Part shown: in pieces, positions 33,740-43,226 of the stretch
Layout: each line of letters begins with the position of its first letter
Numbering within the stretch: the stretch's first letter is position 1
From: Sphingobacterium sp. xlx-96
GTDB taxonomy: Bacteria; Bacteroidota; Bacteroidia; Sphingobacteriales; Sphingobacteriaceae
Assembly: GCF_011007365.1 (NCBI RefSeq)
Contig: NZ_WFKM01000009.1
Location: 120,106 to 184,105, forward strand
Direction: 5' to 3'
Length of the DNA: 64,000 nt
Translations under genes and position numbers: made by a program
The notes under the pieces: model-generated
What the model saw: only the letters and a program-made list of their open reading frames with translations
Told to the model about the DNA's origin: nothing
The model's database searches: none

Positions 33740-36700
33740 ATGAATTTTTTCGGTAAAGAAAGAGGCCGGGTAGACCTGTCGTGCAAAAAGGTTAAGGCAA
33801 GCATTTTTTTGATAATGAAACTTACTATCTTAATATCGTGTTGTTTTGTGATGTTGAGCTTTGTCGAGGGGCATGCTCAGCGATTCTCATTTAAGGTAAA
33901 AAAGGGAACGCTTCAAACAGCTTTTGAAATGATAGAAAAACAGTCTGATTACGTGTTTTTCTATAAAAAGGATCTTCTAAAGGATGCTAAAGAGGTTGAT
34001 ATCGATATACGTGGATTAAATCTGAAGGAGGCTTTGGATCAGATTTTAGAAAACCAACCTGTAACATATAAAATATATCAAGAATATGTGGTGCTGCATT
34101 CTAAAAGCCAAACGCCAAAAGGGGAGATACTTCAAATAGAGAGTGACGGGCTTTTGCAGTCCAAGGTGACGGGACAAGTGGTAGATAGTGCCGGAAGTGT
34201 TATATCCGGTGCAACGGTGAGGATCAAAGGGACGGATAGGATAACACAAACGGATAAGGAGGGCTATTTTTCGTTTGACAATGTAGACCGGGATGCCGTA
34301 ATTGTGATTAGTTGTCTTGGACATCGGGTGGAGCAAAGAAAGGTATCTGACGGTGTAAAGCTAATTCGGATGCGGGCTTTTGTTTCGGAGTTGTCTTCGG
34401 TAGAAGTGGTGGCAAGTACAGGGTACCAAAAAATTCCTAAGGAGAGGGCTACAGGTAGTTTTGAAATTGTAGATAATAATACGATTAACCAATTGGTGGG
34501 CTCCAATATTATTGATCGATTGAAGGGGACAACTTCATTGCTATTTGACAATGCTCTCAATCGTCCTGCATTGGCCCTAAGGGGATTTAGTACCATCAAA
34601 GGTGAGAAGGATCTGTTGGTGGTATTGGATAATTTTCCATATGAGGGGGATATAGAGAATATAAATCCTAACGACATAGAGAATATTACGCTCCTAAAAG
34701 ATGCGGCAGCACAATCAATTTGGGGAACACGCGCCGGAAATGGTGTGATCGTAATCACGACAAAAAAGGGGAAACTAAACTCGCCGAGTACAATCAGTTT
34801 TAGTAATAGTACGCAGATCGGACAAAAGCCTGATCTGGACTATTATAATCTGATGTCGAGCTCGGAGGTGATCGACCTGGAAGTCGAATTGTATAAAGCG
34901 GGTCTCTATAAAAATTCGGAAAACTTAAGATCCAAATCTTATATCTCTCCGGTGGTAGCGATGTTGATCGCCAATAATAAGGATAAAACGAAGCTAAGTG
35001 ATGAAGCTCTAGCGATAGAACTGGACAAGTTGCGCGGGATTGATAACAGAAAGCAATACATGGACGGTGTGTATAGAAATGCGTTGAATCAACAATATGC
35101 ATTGAACTTGACCTCGGGATGGGATAAACTATCTCTTTTTATGGGAGTGGGGTATGATAAATCTCGTAGCTCACTGGAAAGCTATGGGGATAGGCTGAGC
35201 CTGCGAAACAATATTACTTATAAGTTGTCCAATGCTATTAATTTCAATATGGGATTGAACTATTCGCAGCGTAACAGTAGGTCCGGAAGGGAAGGCTATG
35301 GGCAGTTAAAACCATATATTAATCTATACGATGAGGATAAAAATGCGCTAGCTATGCCAGGCCTAAATCCTTTCTATTTGGAGACCGTGAAAGATTATGA
35401 TTTGCTGGATTGGAATAAATACCCCTATGCAGAATATAAGTTTAATAGAAACCGTGGGTTTTCTCAAAACTACAATTTTAGTTTTGACCTGAACTATAAG
35501 GCTTTCGATTGGCTAAACTTTAATCTGATGTATAATGTGGATAGACAGAATGAGCGTAACAGGCTTACCAATAATGTGGAAGGGTATTATGCGCGAGATC
35601 TGATTAATATGTTTAGTGAGCTAGATCCTATTAGTGGAAAAATAAAACGAAATATACCTTATGGAAGTATATTGAGAAATTCGCAAAATGAGTTGGTCGC
35701 TAATAATTATCGATTGCAAATGAATATTGCGAAAAAATGGAGAGATCATCAAGTCGATGCGGTCGTAGGGGGAGAGATTAGAACGATCAAAGCGGATGGA
35801 TATCGGTTTTTGACCTATGGTTTTGATGAAGAAGTACTGACAACCAGCGATATCAATTATAATCTTTTATACCAGGATTTTGTGTATGGGGATAGAAGGT
35901 ATATACCGTCGGACGAAGAGTATAATTCGACACAGAATAATTTTATTTCGCAGTATTTTAACGGTAGTTATACGTATCAGTCAAAATATGTATTGTCTGC
36001 AAGTGCAAGACAGGATGCGTCTAATCTCTTTGGACTAGAGACCAACGATAAATGGCAACCTTTGTGGTCTATTGGGGGGGCATGGAATATTTCTGAAGAG
36101 AGTTTTTACAAAGATAAGGGGCTACCGTATTTGAAATTAAGAGCTACCTACGGTAAAAGTGGATTGGTAAACCAGGCTCTTTCGGCGGTCTCTATCATAA
36201 GATATGGAACGGCATATATTACAAATTTCCAAAAGGCAAATATTACACAATATAATAATCCGGAATTGAGATGGGAAAAATCAGCCATGTTTAATGTCGG
36301 TTTTGATATCGGGTCATCAAGAGATAGGGTTTATGGTAATGTAAATTATTACAGAAAGAAAGGAATCGATTTATATGGTCCGTCTGAAATGGACCTCACT
36401 GCAGGTGTGGGAAAGACAATCAGCAAAAACGTCGCTAATATGGCGGGTTATGGATGGGAAGTGAATGTCGGCGCGAAAATTATTGATAAGGCATTCAAAT
36501 GGAATAGTAATATTGCTTTTAACTATACTAAATCTAAGGTTACTAAGTATTTCAATGATTCACAATCTGCTCGTGATTTTACTACGGATGGGGGGTCTAT
36601 ATCTCCTCAAGTGGGACAACCGCTGTATCAAATTGTATTGTTTCCTTTCTTGAGAGTGAACGATAAAGGTGAACCTGTGTTTTCTTTGGATGGTCAGGAA

Positions 36701-37249
36701 AGTACAAACTATGTGGATATTTACAACTCTCATTATTCTAATCTTGTGTATGCGGGGTCTACGGTACCGGTGGCTTATGGATTTTTTACGAATACATTCT
36801 CTTATAAAAGAGTAAGTCTAGGTATTAATCTGACCTATAAACTCGGACATCACTACCAAGGGCCAAAAGTAGGATTTGGTACTATAGCGGCTTTGGGTAT
36901 AGCCAATGGTAGTGGGAATTTTAAAAACCGCTGGCAAAAACCTGGTGACGAAAACTTTACGAATGTCCCAAAATTTGTATACCCGTTGAATTCATATCAA
37001 AATCTTGTGTATAAAAGTATAAACCCTGATGTTTATAAAGCGGATCACATTAGGCTAAATTATATCCGTCTAGATTATGCGGTTAATCCCATCACCGTAG
37101 GAAATAGACGTATGAACATAAGGGTATTTGCTAACGGAGAGAATCTTGGAATTCTGTGGAAGGCAGCAAAAACTCCTTATGACCCTGACTTCATAGAGAA
37201 TCTGCCCAGTGCTAAACGTTTTTCTATCGGTGTGAATATTAACCTTTAA
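33740..37249 (+). CDS. SusC-type TonB-dependent transducer with STN domain (divergent class)
   Basis: A 1169-residue protein: signal region (LTILISCCFVMLSFVEGHAQ), STN domain (FSFKVKKGTLQTAFEMIEKQ, about 48-115), carboxypeptidase-like domain (KVTGQVVDSAGSVISGATVR), then a plug that starts with VVASTGYQKIPKERATGSFE instead of the usual EVVVVGYGTQKK box, and a barrel ending in FSIGVNINL. This GYQ-IPKERATGSF variant marks a distinct SusC subfamily, which I remember as often found without polysaccharide enzymes. By eye the gene is more AT-rich than the loci at the left edge. It is preceded by its own sigma/FecR pair and followed one base later by SusD. Confidence 0.95.
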   Translation: MNFFGKERGRVDLSCKKVKASIFLIMKLTILISCCFVMLSFVEGHAQRFSFKVKKGTLQTAFEMIEKQSDYVFFYKKDLLKDAKEVDIDIRGLNLKEALDQILENQPVTYKIYQEYVVLHSKSQTPKGEILQIESDGLLQSKVTGQVVDSAGSVISGATVRIKGTDRITQTDKEGYFSFDNVDRDAVIVISCLGHRVEQRKVSDGVKLIRMRAFVSELSSVEVVASTGYQKIPKERATGSFEIVDNNTINQLVGSNIIDRLKGTTSLLFDNALNRPALALRGFSTIKGEKDLLVVLDNFPYEGDIENINPNDIENITLLKDAAAQSIWGTRAGNGVIVITTKKGKLNSPSTISFSNSTQIGQKPDLDYYNLMSSSEVIDLEVELYKAGLYKNSENLRSKSYISPVVAMLIANNKDKTKLSDEALAIELDKLRGIDNRKQYMDGVYRNALNQQYALNLTSGWDKLSLFMGVGYDKSRSSLESYGDRLSLRNNITYKLSNAINFNMGLNYSQRNSRSGREGYGQLKPYINLYDEDKNALAMPGLNPFYLETVKDYDLLDWNKYPYAEYKFNRNRGFSQNYNFSFDLNYKAFDWLNFNLMYNVDRQNERNRLTNNVEGYYARDLINMFSELDPISGKIKRNIPYGSILRNSQNELVANNYRLQMNIAKKWRDHQVDAVVGGEIRTIKADGYRFLTYGFDEEVLTTSDINYNLLYQDFVYGDRRYIPSDEEYNSTQNNFISQYFNGSYTYQSKYVLSASARQDASNLFGLETNDKWQPLWSIGGAWNISEESFYKDKGLPYLKLRATYGKSGLVNQALSAVSIIRYGTAYITNFQKANITQYNNPELRWEKSAMFNVGFDIGSSRDRVYGNVNYYRKKGIDLYGPSEMDLTAGVGKTISKNVANMAGYGWEVNVGAKIIDKAFKWNSNIAFNYTKSKVTKYFNDSQSARDFTTDGGSISPQVGQPLYQIVLFPFLRVNDKGEPVFSLDGQESTNYVDIYNSHYSNLVYAGSTVPVAYGFFTNTFSYKRVSLGINLTYKLGHHYQGPKVGFGTIAALGIANGSGNFKNRWQKPGDENFTNVPKFVYPLNSYQNLVYKSINPDVYKADHIRLNYIRLDYAVNPITVGNRRMNIRVFANGENLGILWKAAKTPYDPDFIENLPSAKRFSIGVNINL

Positions 37250-37250
37250 A

Positions 37251-38600
37251 ATGAAAGAAATGAAATCTATTGTATATATTTTAGGAATAATACTGTTGAC
37301 AGCCTTGACGGGTTGTGAAAAGCTACTGGAGACTAAGCCGGATAAGAAACTGGCTACGCCAAATTCGCTGAAAGCTCTTAGAGCACTATTGGATGACTAT
37401 TTTCAGCTCAATTATGTTGGTGGTGGACTAGGTGAGGCCAGTGCCGACAACTATTATCTGGACCAAAAGGATTTTGACGCACAATCTTCTTCTTTGAGGA
37501 ATACGTACACCTGGGAGGCAGAGATATCCTCGGAAAATGTGTATGAGGTGTTGTATAAGCGGATAAATGTTACGAATGTGGTCCTCGATGAGCTGAAAAA
37601 CCTACCGGAAACCGGGGATGCAGGAGAAAGGAGAGAGATAAGAGGGCAGGCGCTATTTGTAAGGGCATATACGTATTTAATTCTCGCTACAACATTTACG
37701 AAACAATATGATAAGGGGACTGCAGCTGGTAATATGGGATTGGCGTTGAGGCTTTCATCAAACTTTAATGATAAATCTGTTAGGTCTTCTCTTGAAGAAA
37801 CTTATCGACAGATAGAAAAAGATGCCTTGGAAGCGGTAGATCTTTTACCCGAATTTCCGGCGCACCAAATGAGAGGTAGTAAGTGGGCTGCATATGCATT
37901 TTTGTCTCGGATGTATCTGGCGATGAAGAACTATGAGAAGGCTGAGTTATATGCCGATATGTGTTTATCGCTGAGTAATCGATTGATGGATTATAATGAG
38001 TTGGATGAAAAATTGAGATACCCTATTCCTACGTATAATGTGGAGCTGATTTATTATACTTATGGCTCTTCGCGCCTTCCGTCGCTCACGGTTCTGAAGA
38101 TCCCATCGGAATTGTATGATCTGTACGAAGAACATGACCGTAGAAAAGTGTTGTTTTTTAAAGAAAATCAGGATGGCACAAAGGCTTATTGTGGAGGTTA
38201 CACGGGGTCTAGTCTCCTGTTTACCGGGATATCAGTTGATGAGGTGTACTTGACCAAGGCGGAATGCCTCGCCCGAATGGGGGATTCTGATAAGGCATTG
38301 GAAGTGCTTAATGCGTTATTGCTTAAAAGGTATGTAACGGGCGAATTTGTTGAAAAACAGGCGGCAAATGCTAGGGAAGCACTAAAGTTGGTATTGGATG
38401 AGAGAAGAAAGGAGCTGTTGATGAGGGATCTGCGTTGGATGGACCTTAAGAGATTGAATACGGAGGTGGATTTGCAAAAAACACTTACTCGAACCATAGA
38501 CGGCCGCACGATAGAATTGCTACCTAATGAAAATAGATATGCGTTGCCATTTCCGAACTCGGTTATTCAGATAACTGGGATGAAGCAGAATGAGCGATAG
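37251..38600 (+). CDS. SusD/RagB family lipoprotein, short type
   Basis: At 449 residues this is much shorter than the other SusD proteins here (532-613). It has a lipoprotein signal (lipobox TALTGC, Cys22), then EKLLETKPDKKLATPNSLKA, the helical ALFVRAYTYLILATTFTKQY region, and the C-terminal LDERRKELLMRDLRWMDLKR, which is the usual SusD end pattern. The ATG at 37260 is an alternative start. It is one base after the SusC stop and closes the sigma/FecR/SusC/SusD unit, which contains no enzyme. A short SusD with this SusC class suggests a small or non-glycan ligand, but this is speculative. Confidence 0.92.
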   Translation: MKEMKSIVYILGIILLTALTGCEKLLETKPDKKLATPNSLKALRALLDDYFQLNYVGGGLGEASADNYYLDQKDFDAQSSSLRNTYTWEAEISSENVYEVLYKRINVTNVVLDELKNLPETGDAGERREIRGQALFVRAYTYLILATTFTKQYDKGTAAGNMGLALRLSSNFNDKSVRSSLEETYRQIEKDALEAVDLLPEFPAHQMRGSKWAAYAFLSRMYLAMKNYEKAELYADMCLSLSNRLMDYNELDEKLRYPIPTYNVELIYYTYGSSRLPSLTVLKIPSELYDLYEEHDRRKVLFFKENQDGTKAYCGGYTGSSLLFTGISVDEVYLTKAECLARMGDSDKALEVLNALLLKRYVTGEFVEKQAANAREALKLVLDERRKELLMRDLRWMDLKRLNTEVDLQKTLTRTIDGRTIELLPNENRYALPFPNSVIQITGMKQNER

Positions 38601-38612
38601 CTATTCCTTACG

Positions 38613-38650
38613 ATGGTCTTCGGTATAGTGTTTATAATACCGAAGACCAT
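38613..38650 (+). terminator. Strong stem-loop after susD, probable terminator
   Basis: Perfect 14-bp inverted repeat ATGGTCTTCGGTAT (38613-38626) / ATACCGAAGACCAT (38637-38650) with a 10-base loop. Only a short T-run (38661-38665) follows, 10 bases away, so termination may be imperfect. Confidence 0.65.
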
Positions 38651-38745
38651 GTATATTGGGTTTTTGATTGTAATTTGATCAAAAACAAATATTAAAATTA
38701 ACCTGAAAAGTATCTTTATTTAATGTTATCGTAATGTAGGCTCAA

Positions 38746-38753
38746 TATTTTTG
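38746..38753 (+). promoter_or_regulatory. Putative -7 element upstream of the PHP phosphodiesterase gene
   Basis: TATTTTTG is an exact TAnnTTTG match, 21 bases before the ATG at 38775. A clear -33 TTTG was not found at the usual distance. Confidence 0.45.
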
Positions 38754-38774
38754 TGCCAAAATTGATAAGTTAGT

Positions 38775-39917
38775 ATGAAGAAAACTTTACTTCTGACTGC
38801 CGTAGCGTTAATGCTAGCAGGGGTAGCTATGGCACAGGATGATGCCGGTATAATGAAACTCAACGAATTACGCTACCCGAAACAACGCAAATTAATCGAT
38901 ATTCCCGATGTAAATGGCTTACAGGTATTGAAGTGTGACTTTCATATGCATACGGTATTTACCGATGGACACGTATGGCCCAATGTACGGGTGCAAGAGG
39001 CCTGGAAAGAGGGCTTGGATGCGATTTCGTTTACGGAGCATGTCGAGTATATGCCGCATAAAGACGATGTAAAACCAGGTAATCTACGTCCGCATGAACT
39101 GGCCAAGAATATGGCAGAAGAACAGAACATCCTTTTGATCAAAGGTACAGAGGTAACGCGTAACACGCCTCCTGGTCACTTTAATGCTTTATTTATACAA
39201 GACGATAAGAATCTAGTCGTGTCCAGGGAATCGGAATTGGATAAGCAGGCTATTCAGGCGGTCGTGGATCAAAAGGCTTTTATCTTCTGGAACCATCCGG
39301 GTTGGAAAGCTACGCAGATAGAAGGATCATATGAATGGATTCCATTCGTGGATAAAATGTATAAAGACAAGCATCTGCACGGTATAGAGGTGGTCAATGG
39401 CTTCGGTTTTCATAAAAAAGCATTGGACTGGGCTTTGGATAGAAATCTAACCGTTATCGGCAATACGGATATCCATAACTTGATCGCGCATGAATATGAT
39501 ATCGAACGTGCCGGCGTACATCGTACCATGACTCTGGTGATGGCGAAAGATCGATCGGCTGAAGGGATACGTGCGGCTTTGGAAGCGGGTAATACGGTGG
39601 CCTGGTCGAGCAACTACCTCTTTGGAAAGGAAGAACATGTACGTGATTTGTTCCACGCCTGTGTAAAGTTGAGCCCGACATTTTATACCAAAACCAATGC
39701 TAAGAAAGCGAGCAGTAAGTATTATGAGCTGCAAAACAACTCGGACCTGTATTTTGAGCTAAAACTTGTGGATGGAAAGGCTACTAAAAGTATTGTATTG
39801 CAACCGAAGTCTTCGCAGATCCTAATAGCGGATGACGGTCAACGAAAATTATCCTATGAAGTGGTGTCTACCTATGTGCGTAGCGACAAGCATCTGAAAA
39901 TAGAACTAAGCCTATAA
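38775..39917 (+). CDS. Exported PHP-domain phosphodiesterase (Sb-PDE-like)
   Basis: A 380-residue protein with a signal peptide (MKKTLLLTAVALMLAGVAMA), so periplasmic or surface-located. The PHP metal site is complete: CDFHMHTVFTDG (H57, H59, D64), SFTEHVEY (E88, H89), KGTEVT (E126), H135, FWNHPGW (H174) and GNTDIHN (D232, H234). PHP proteins are histidinol-phosphatase-related phosphoesterases; this exported type resembles the Sb-PDE phosphodiesterases known from Sphingobium organophosphate degradation. Here it precedes a SusC/SusD pair by 16 bases, so it likely hydrolyses phosphodiesters or phosphomonoesters on the captured ligand. The substrate is not known. Confidence 0.88.
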   Translation: MKKTLLLTAVALMLAGVAMAQDDAGIMKLNELRYPKQRKLIDIPDVNGLQVLKCDFHMHTVFTDGHVWPNVRVQEAWKEGLDAISFTEHVEYMPHKDDVKPGNLRPHELAKNMAEEQNILLIKGTEVTRNTPPGHFNALFIQDDKNLVVSRESELDKQAIQAVVDQKAFIFWNHPGWKATQIEGSYEWIPFVDKMYKDKHLHGIEVVNGFGFHKKALDWALDRNLTVIGNTDIHNLIAHEYDIERAGVHRTMTLVMAKDRSAEGIRAALEAGNTVAWSSNYLFGKEEHVRDLFHACVKLSPTFYTKTNAKKASSKYYELQNNSDLYFELKLVDGKATKSIVLQPKSSQILIADDGQRKLSYEVVSTYVRSDKHLKIELSL

Positions 39918-39933
39918 TTTATATCAATAAATC

Positions 39934-42900
39934 ATGAATAAGCGAATTCCAATTTTTTTATTGGCAGGGATAGCTATGTCCCAAAATCTCCAGGCTATGG
40001 AGCTAGGCTCATCGATTAAAGAGGGGAGAACGGTAGAATGGCAGCAGCAGAAAGTGGCTGGTCGTGTGGTGGATGGTAGTGGAAGGGCTATTCCGCATGC
40101 AAATGTGTCGATCAAAGGTACGCTGTTGAATGTGAGTACGAATGCGAAAGGGGAATTTGAATTTAACCATACGAATGGCGCTAAAGTGGTTCTGACGGTT
40201 AGTTGTGTGGGCTTTTCGACGAAAGATTTTGAAGTCAACTTCGGGACGGATATCCTCCTTACCTTGGACAACAAGAACGATCTGGATGAGGTGGTGGTCG
40301 TGGGGTATGGTACACAGAAGAAGGTTAACCTAACGGGGGCGGTATCGCAGGTATCCTCTGAAGTATTAGAAAATAGACCGGCCCCTAATCTAAGCCGGAT
40401 GCTACAGGGCACGCTACCTAACCTGAACCTCAAAATGGTGGACGGTAGTCCTACTCGTGGCGCCGAATTTAATGTGCGTGGTACAACCTCGATAGGTGCC
40501 GGGGGATCGGCTTTGGTACTGATCGACGGTGTGGAAGGCGACGCAAATATGATCAACCCGAACGATATCGAATCGGTGACCGTATTGAAGGATGCGTCGT
40601 CTGCTGCAATATATGGCTCGAGAGCTGCCTTTGGGGTGGTACTGATCACCACCAAAAATCCGGTTAAAGGACAGGCAAAAGTAACCTTAAACTCTAATTA
40701 CTCCTTTAATCAACGCACGGTAGAACCTAAGCTAGTGACTAACGGCTACCAATGGGCTAAAAATTTTAACGATTCTTTCAATGCCTGGTATGACTATAAG
40801 TCTACACCGATATCGGTCAATAATATATATCCTTTCTCTTTGGAATATCTAGAAGCATTGGGAAAATACGCAGAAAATCCTACCGGTGAGGAGGCTGTAT
40901 TTAACCCGGTGAAGAATAGGTATGAGTATTTCGGTAATACGGACTGGTACAATATGATCTATAAAGATGTCATGCCGGCTACTGAACAGGCGATGAGTGT
41001 GTCAGGAGGGGGAGATAAGGCATCGTATTATCTGTCGGGTAGGTACTATCATCAGGACGGTATATTTAAGTATAACCCGGACAAATTTAATAAGTACAAT
41101 TTACGGGCTAAAGGGGATGTGAAACTCAACGATTGGATTACTTTTCAGAACAATACCGAGTTGAGTACCTACGATTATCACTACCCGATGTTTGCGGACG
41201 GCGATGGGAATATATGGCGTCAGTTTGAACATCAGGGATATCCAATGGCTGTAGTCTATAATCCGGACGGTACCTATACGCATACGGCCGTGTATACAGG
41301 GGTAGCGTCTTTTATGGAAGGTAATAATGCTTCAGATCTGAATAATACGGTGCTAAGAAATACCGCAGGACTGATCGTAAGACCTGTGAAAGGTCTGACA
41401 CTAAAAGGGGATATGACGTATGGAAGGACTTGGGAGAACGAGGTACGTACCAACAATTATATGGACTACAGTAATTCGCCCGGTGTAATATCGAGATTTG
41501 GAAGGTCTTTGTTGCGGGAGTGGAATGAAAACACAACCTATCTAGCAGGTAATATTACAGCAAATTATGTGAATAAGTTTGCTGATAAGCACGATTTGAA
41601 TGTGTTGATAGGCTATAACGTAGAGTCATCGCGAACAAAAATGCTACGTGCACAGCGTGATGGTATCCTGGTCGAATCGAAACCTGATTTCAATCTGATG
41701 GACGGGTTGAATTACAATATAACTGGTGGGGGTAACGAATGGGCCTATCTGGGTGTATTTTATCGCTTGAATTATGCTTATGATAATCGGTATCTGTTGG
41801 AACTTAATGGTCGCTATGATGGGTCTTCTAAGTTTCCTGAGCATCAACGCTACGGATTCTTTCCATCGGTATCGGGAGGCTGGATTGTATCTAATGAAGG
41901 ATTTTTTGACCCGTTAAAACCTGTGGTAAGTAATTTTAAATTGCGGGCATCCTATGGTTCGCTCGGAAATGGAAATGTGGCTCCATATCGATACCTAGAG
42001 CAGATGGGGGTAAGCAAAACGTCGGTCGTGCTGAATGGCGTACAGACAAACTATACAAAATTGCCTGGTGTGATCCCGGATGGTCTGACCTGGGAGCGCT
42101 CTACGACAGCTAACTTTGGAGTGGATCTGGGCGTTTTTGGGAATAGTCTAAACTTTACTTTTGACTGGTACAACCGTATGACCTACGATATGTTTACAGC
42201 GGGTCAGCCGCTGCCAAATGTATTTGGTGCAGCAGTGCCTTTTGGCAACTATGCGGATATGTCGACCAAGGGATGGGAGCTGACGGCAAATTATAACTCG
42301 CAGTTTGAACTGGCTGGAAAACCTTTTAATTGGGGGATAAACGGATCTCTTTGGGATAGTAGGTCAAAGATAGAGCGCTTTAATAACCCGAATAAACTAT
42401 TATCTACTTATTATGTGGGGCAGCAAGTCGGTGAGATCTGGGGCTATGAAACATTGGGATTCTTTACATCGGAGGAAGATGTGAAAAATCATGCTAATCA
42501 GAAATTCCTGAAAAACTCAAACAATAATGTCTGGCTACCTGGAGACTTAAAGTTTGCCGATCTGGATAATAATGATGTTATCAATCATGGGGATAATACG
42601 GTGAATAATCCAGGTGACCGTAGGATAATTGGTAACGATAGTCCGAGGTACCAATATGGTTTTACACTATCGGGTAATTGGAATGGTATAGGGCTGTCTG
42701 CTTTCTTCCAAGGTATAGGTAAGCGGGATTGGTATTTTGCGCCTGAGGCAGGCCTTTTCTGGGGTCCGTACAATAGACCATACGGTTATCAGCCGACAAA
42801 GATGATGGAGGATATATGGACCGAGGAGAACCCGGAGGCCTATTTCCCACGCTATAGGGGGTACACTGCATTGGGAACCGACCGGTCTCTGGGAGCTCCG

Positions 42901-43188
42901 CAGACCCGCTATTTACAGGATGTGTCTTATCTGCGTCTTAAAACATTGACGGTGGACTATACACTGCCCAAGGAGTGGGTCAATAGAATGAAGATCAACA
43001 ATGCACAGATCTTTGTGACGGCTCAGAACTTATTTACATTCTCGGGACTATTCAAACATACGGACAACTTTGACCCAGAGGTAATGGAAAAGCCAAAAAC
43101 TAATGGTGACCTGACCAATGGATCGGGACAGGGATATGCCTATCCTATGTTGAAGAGTACAACGATAGGGATAAACTTAACATTTTAA
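39934..43188 (+). CDS. SusC-type TonB-dependent transporter without STN domain
   Basis: A 1084-residue SusC: signal peptide (MNKRIPIFLLAGIAMSQNLQ), carboxypeptidase-like domain (VAGRVVDGSGRAIPHANVSI, about 44-115), DLDEVVVVGYGTQKKVNLTG box, plug (VRGTTSIGAGGSALVLIDG; VLKDASSAAIYGSRAAFGV) and barrel ending in TTIGINLTF. It lacks the STN domain, so it is not coupled to a FecR/sigma pair; none is encoded next to it. Plug and partner SusD resemble those of 22312-27682. The gene follows the PHP phosphodiesterase by 16 bases and precedes its SusD directly. Confidence 0.96.
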   Translation: MNKRIPIFLLAGIAMSQNLQAMELGSSIKEGRTVEWQQQKVAGRVVDGSGRAIPHANVSIKGTLLNVSTNAKGEFEFNHTNGAKVVLTVSCVGFSTKDFEVNFGTDILLTLDNKNDLDEVVVVGYGTQKKVNLTGAVSQVSSEVLENRPAPNLSRMLQGTLPNLNLKMVDGSPTRGAEFNVRGTTSIGAGGSALVLIDGVEGDANMINPNDIESVTVLKDASSAAIYGSRAAFGVVLITTKNPVKGQAKVTLNSNYSFNQRTVEPKLVTNGYQWAKNFNDSFNAWYDYKSTPISVNNIYPFSLEYLEALGKYAENPTGEEAVFNPVKNRYEYFGNTDWYNMIYKDVMPATEQAMSVSGGGDKASYYLSGRYYHQDGIFKYNPDKFNKYNLRAKGDVKLNDWITFQNNTELSTYDYHYPMFADGDGNIWRQFEHQGYPMAVVYNPDGTYTHTAVYTGVASFMEGNNASDLNNTVLRNTAGLIVRPVKGLTLKGDMTYGRTWENEVRTNNYMDYSNSPGVISRFGRSLLREWNENTTYLAGNITANYVNKFADKHDLNVLIGYNVESSRTKMLRAQRDGILVESKPDFNLMDGLNYNITGGGNEWAYLGVFYRLNYAYDNRYLLELNGRYDGSSKFPEHQRYGFFPSVSGGWIVSNEGFFDPLKPVVSNFKLRASYGSLGNGNVAPYRYLEQMGVSKTSVVLNGVQTNYTKLPGVIPDGLTWERSTTANFGVDLGVFGNSLNFTFDWYNRMTYDMFTAGQPLPNVFGAAVPFGNYADMSTKGWELTANYNSQFELAGKPFNWGINGSLWDSRSKIERFNNPNKLLSTYYVGQQVGEIWGYETLGFFTSEEDVKNHANQKFLKNSNNNVWLPGDLKFADLDNNDVINHGDNTVNNPGDRRIIGNDSPRYQYGFTLSGNWNGIGLSAFFQGIGKRDWYFAPEAGLFWGPYNRPYGYQPTKMMEDIWTEENPEAYFPRYRGYTALGTDRSLGAPQTRYLQDVSYLRLKTLTVDYTLPKEWVNRMKINNAQIFVTAQNLFTFSGLFKHTDNFDPEVMEKPKTNGDLTNGSGQGYAYPMLKSTTIGINLTF

Positions 43189-43226
43189 TGGGTAATAGGA
43201 TACTGGATATTTTGAATTTTTTTGTG

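Noticed and set aside
39924..40655. Long minus-strand frame of 243 codons inside the SusC gene
   Set aside because: Similar antisense frames occur opposite the plug region of other SusC genes in the window; they arise from codon bias of the conserved plug and show no start context or protein family.
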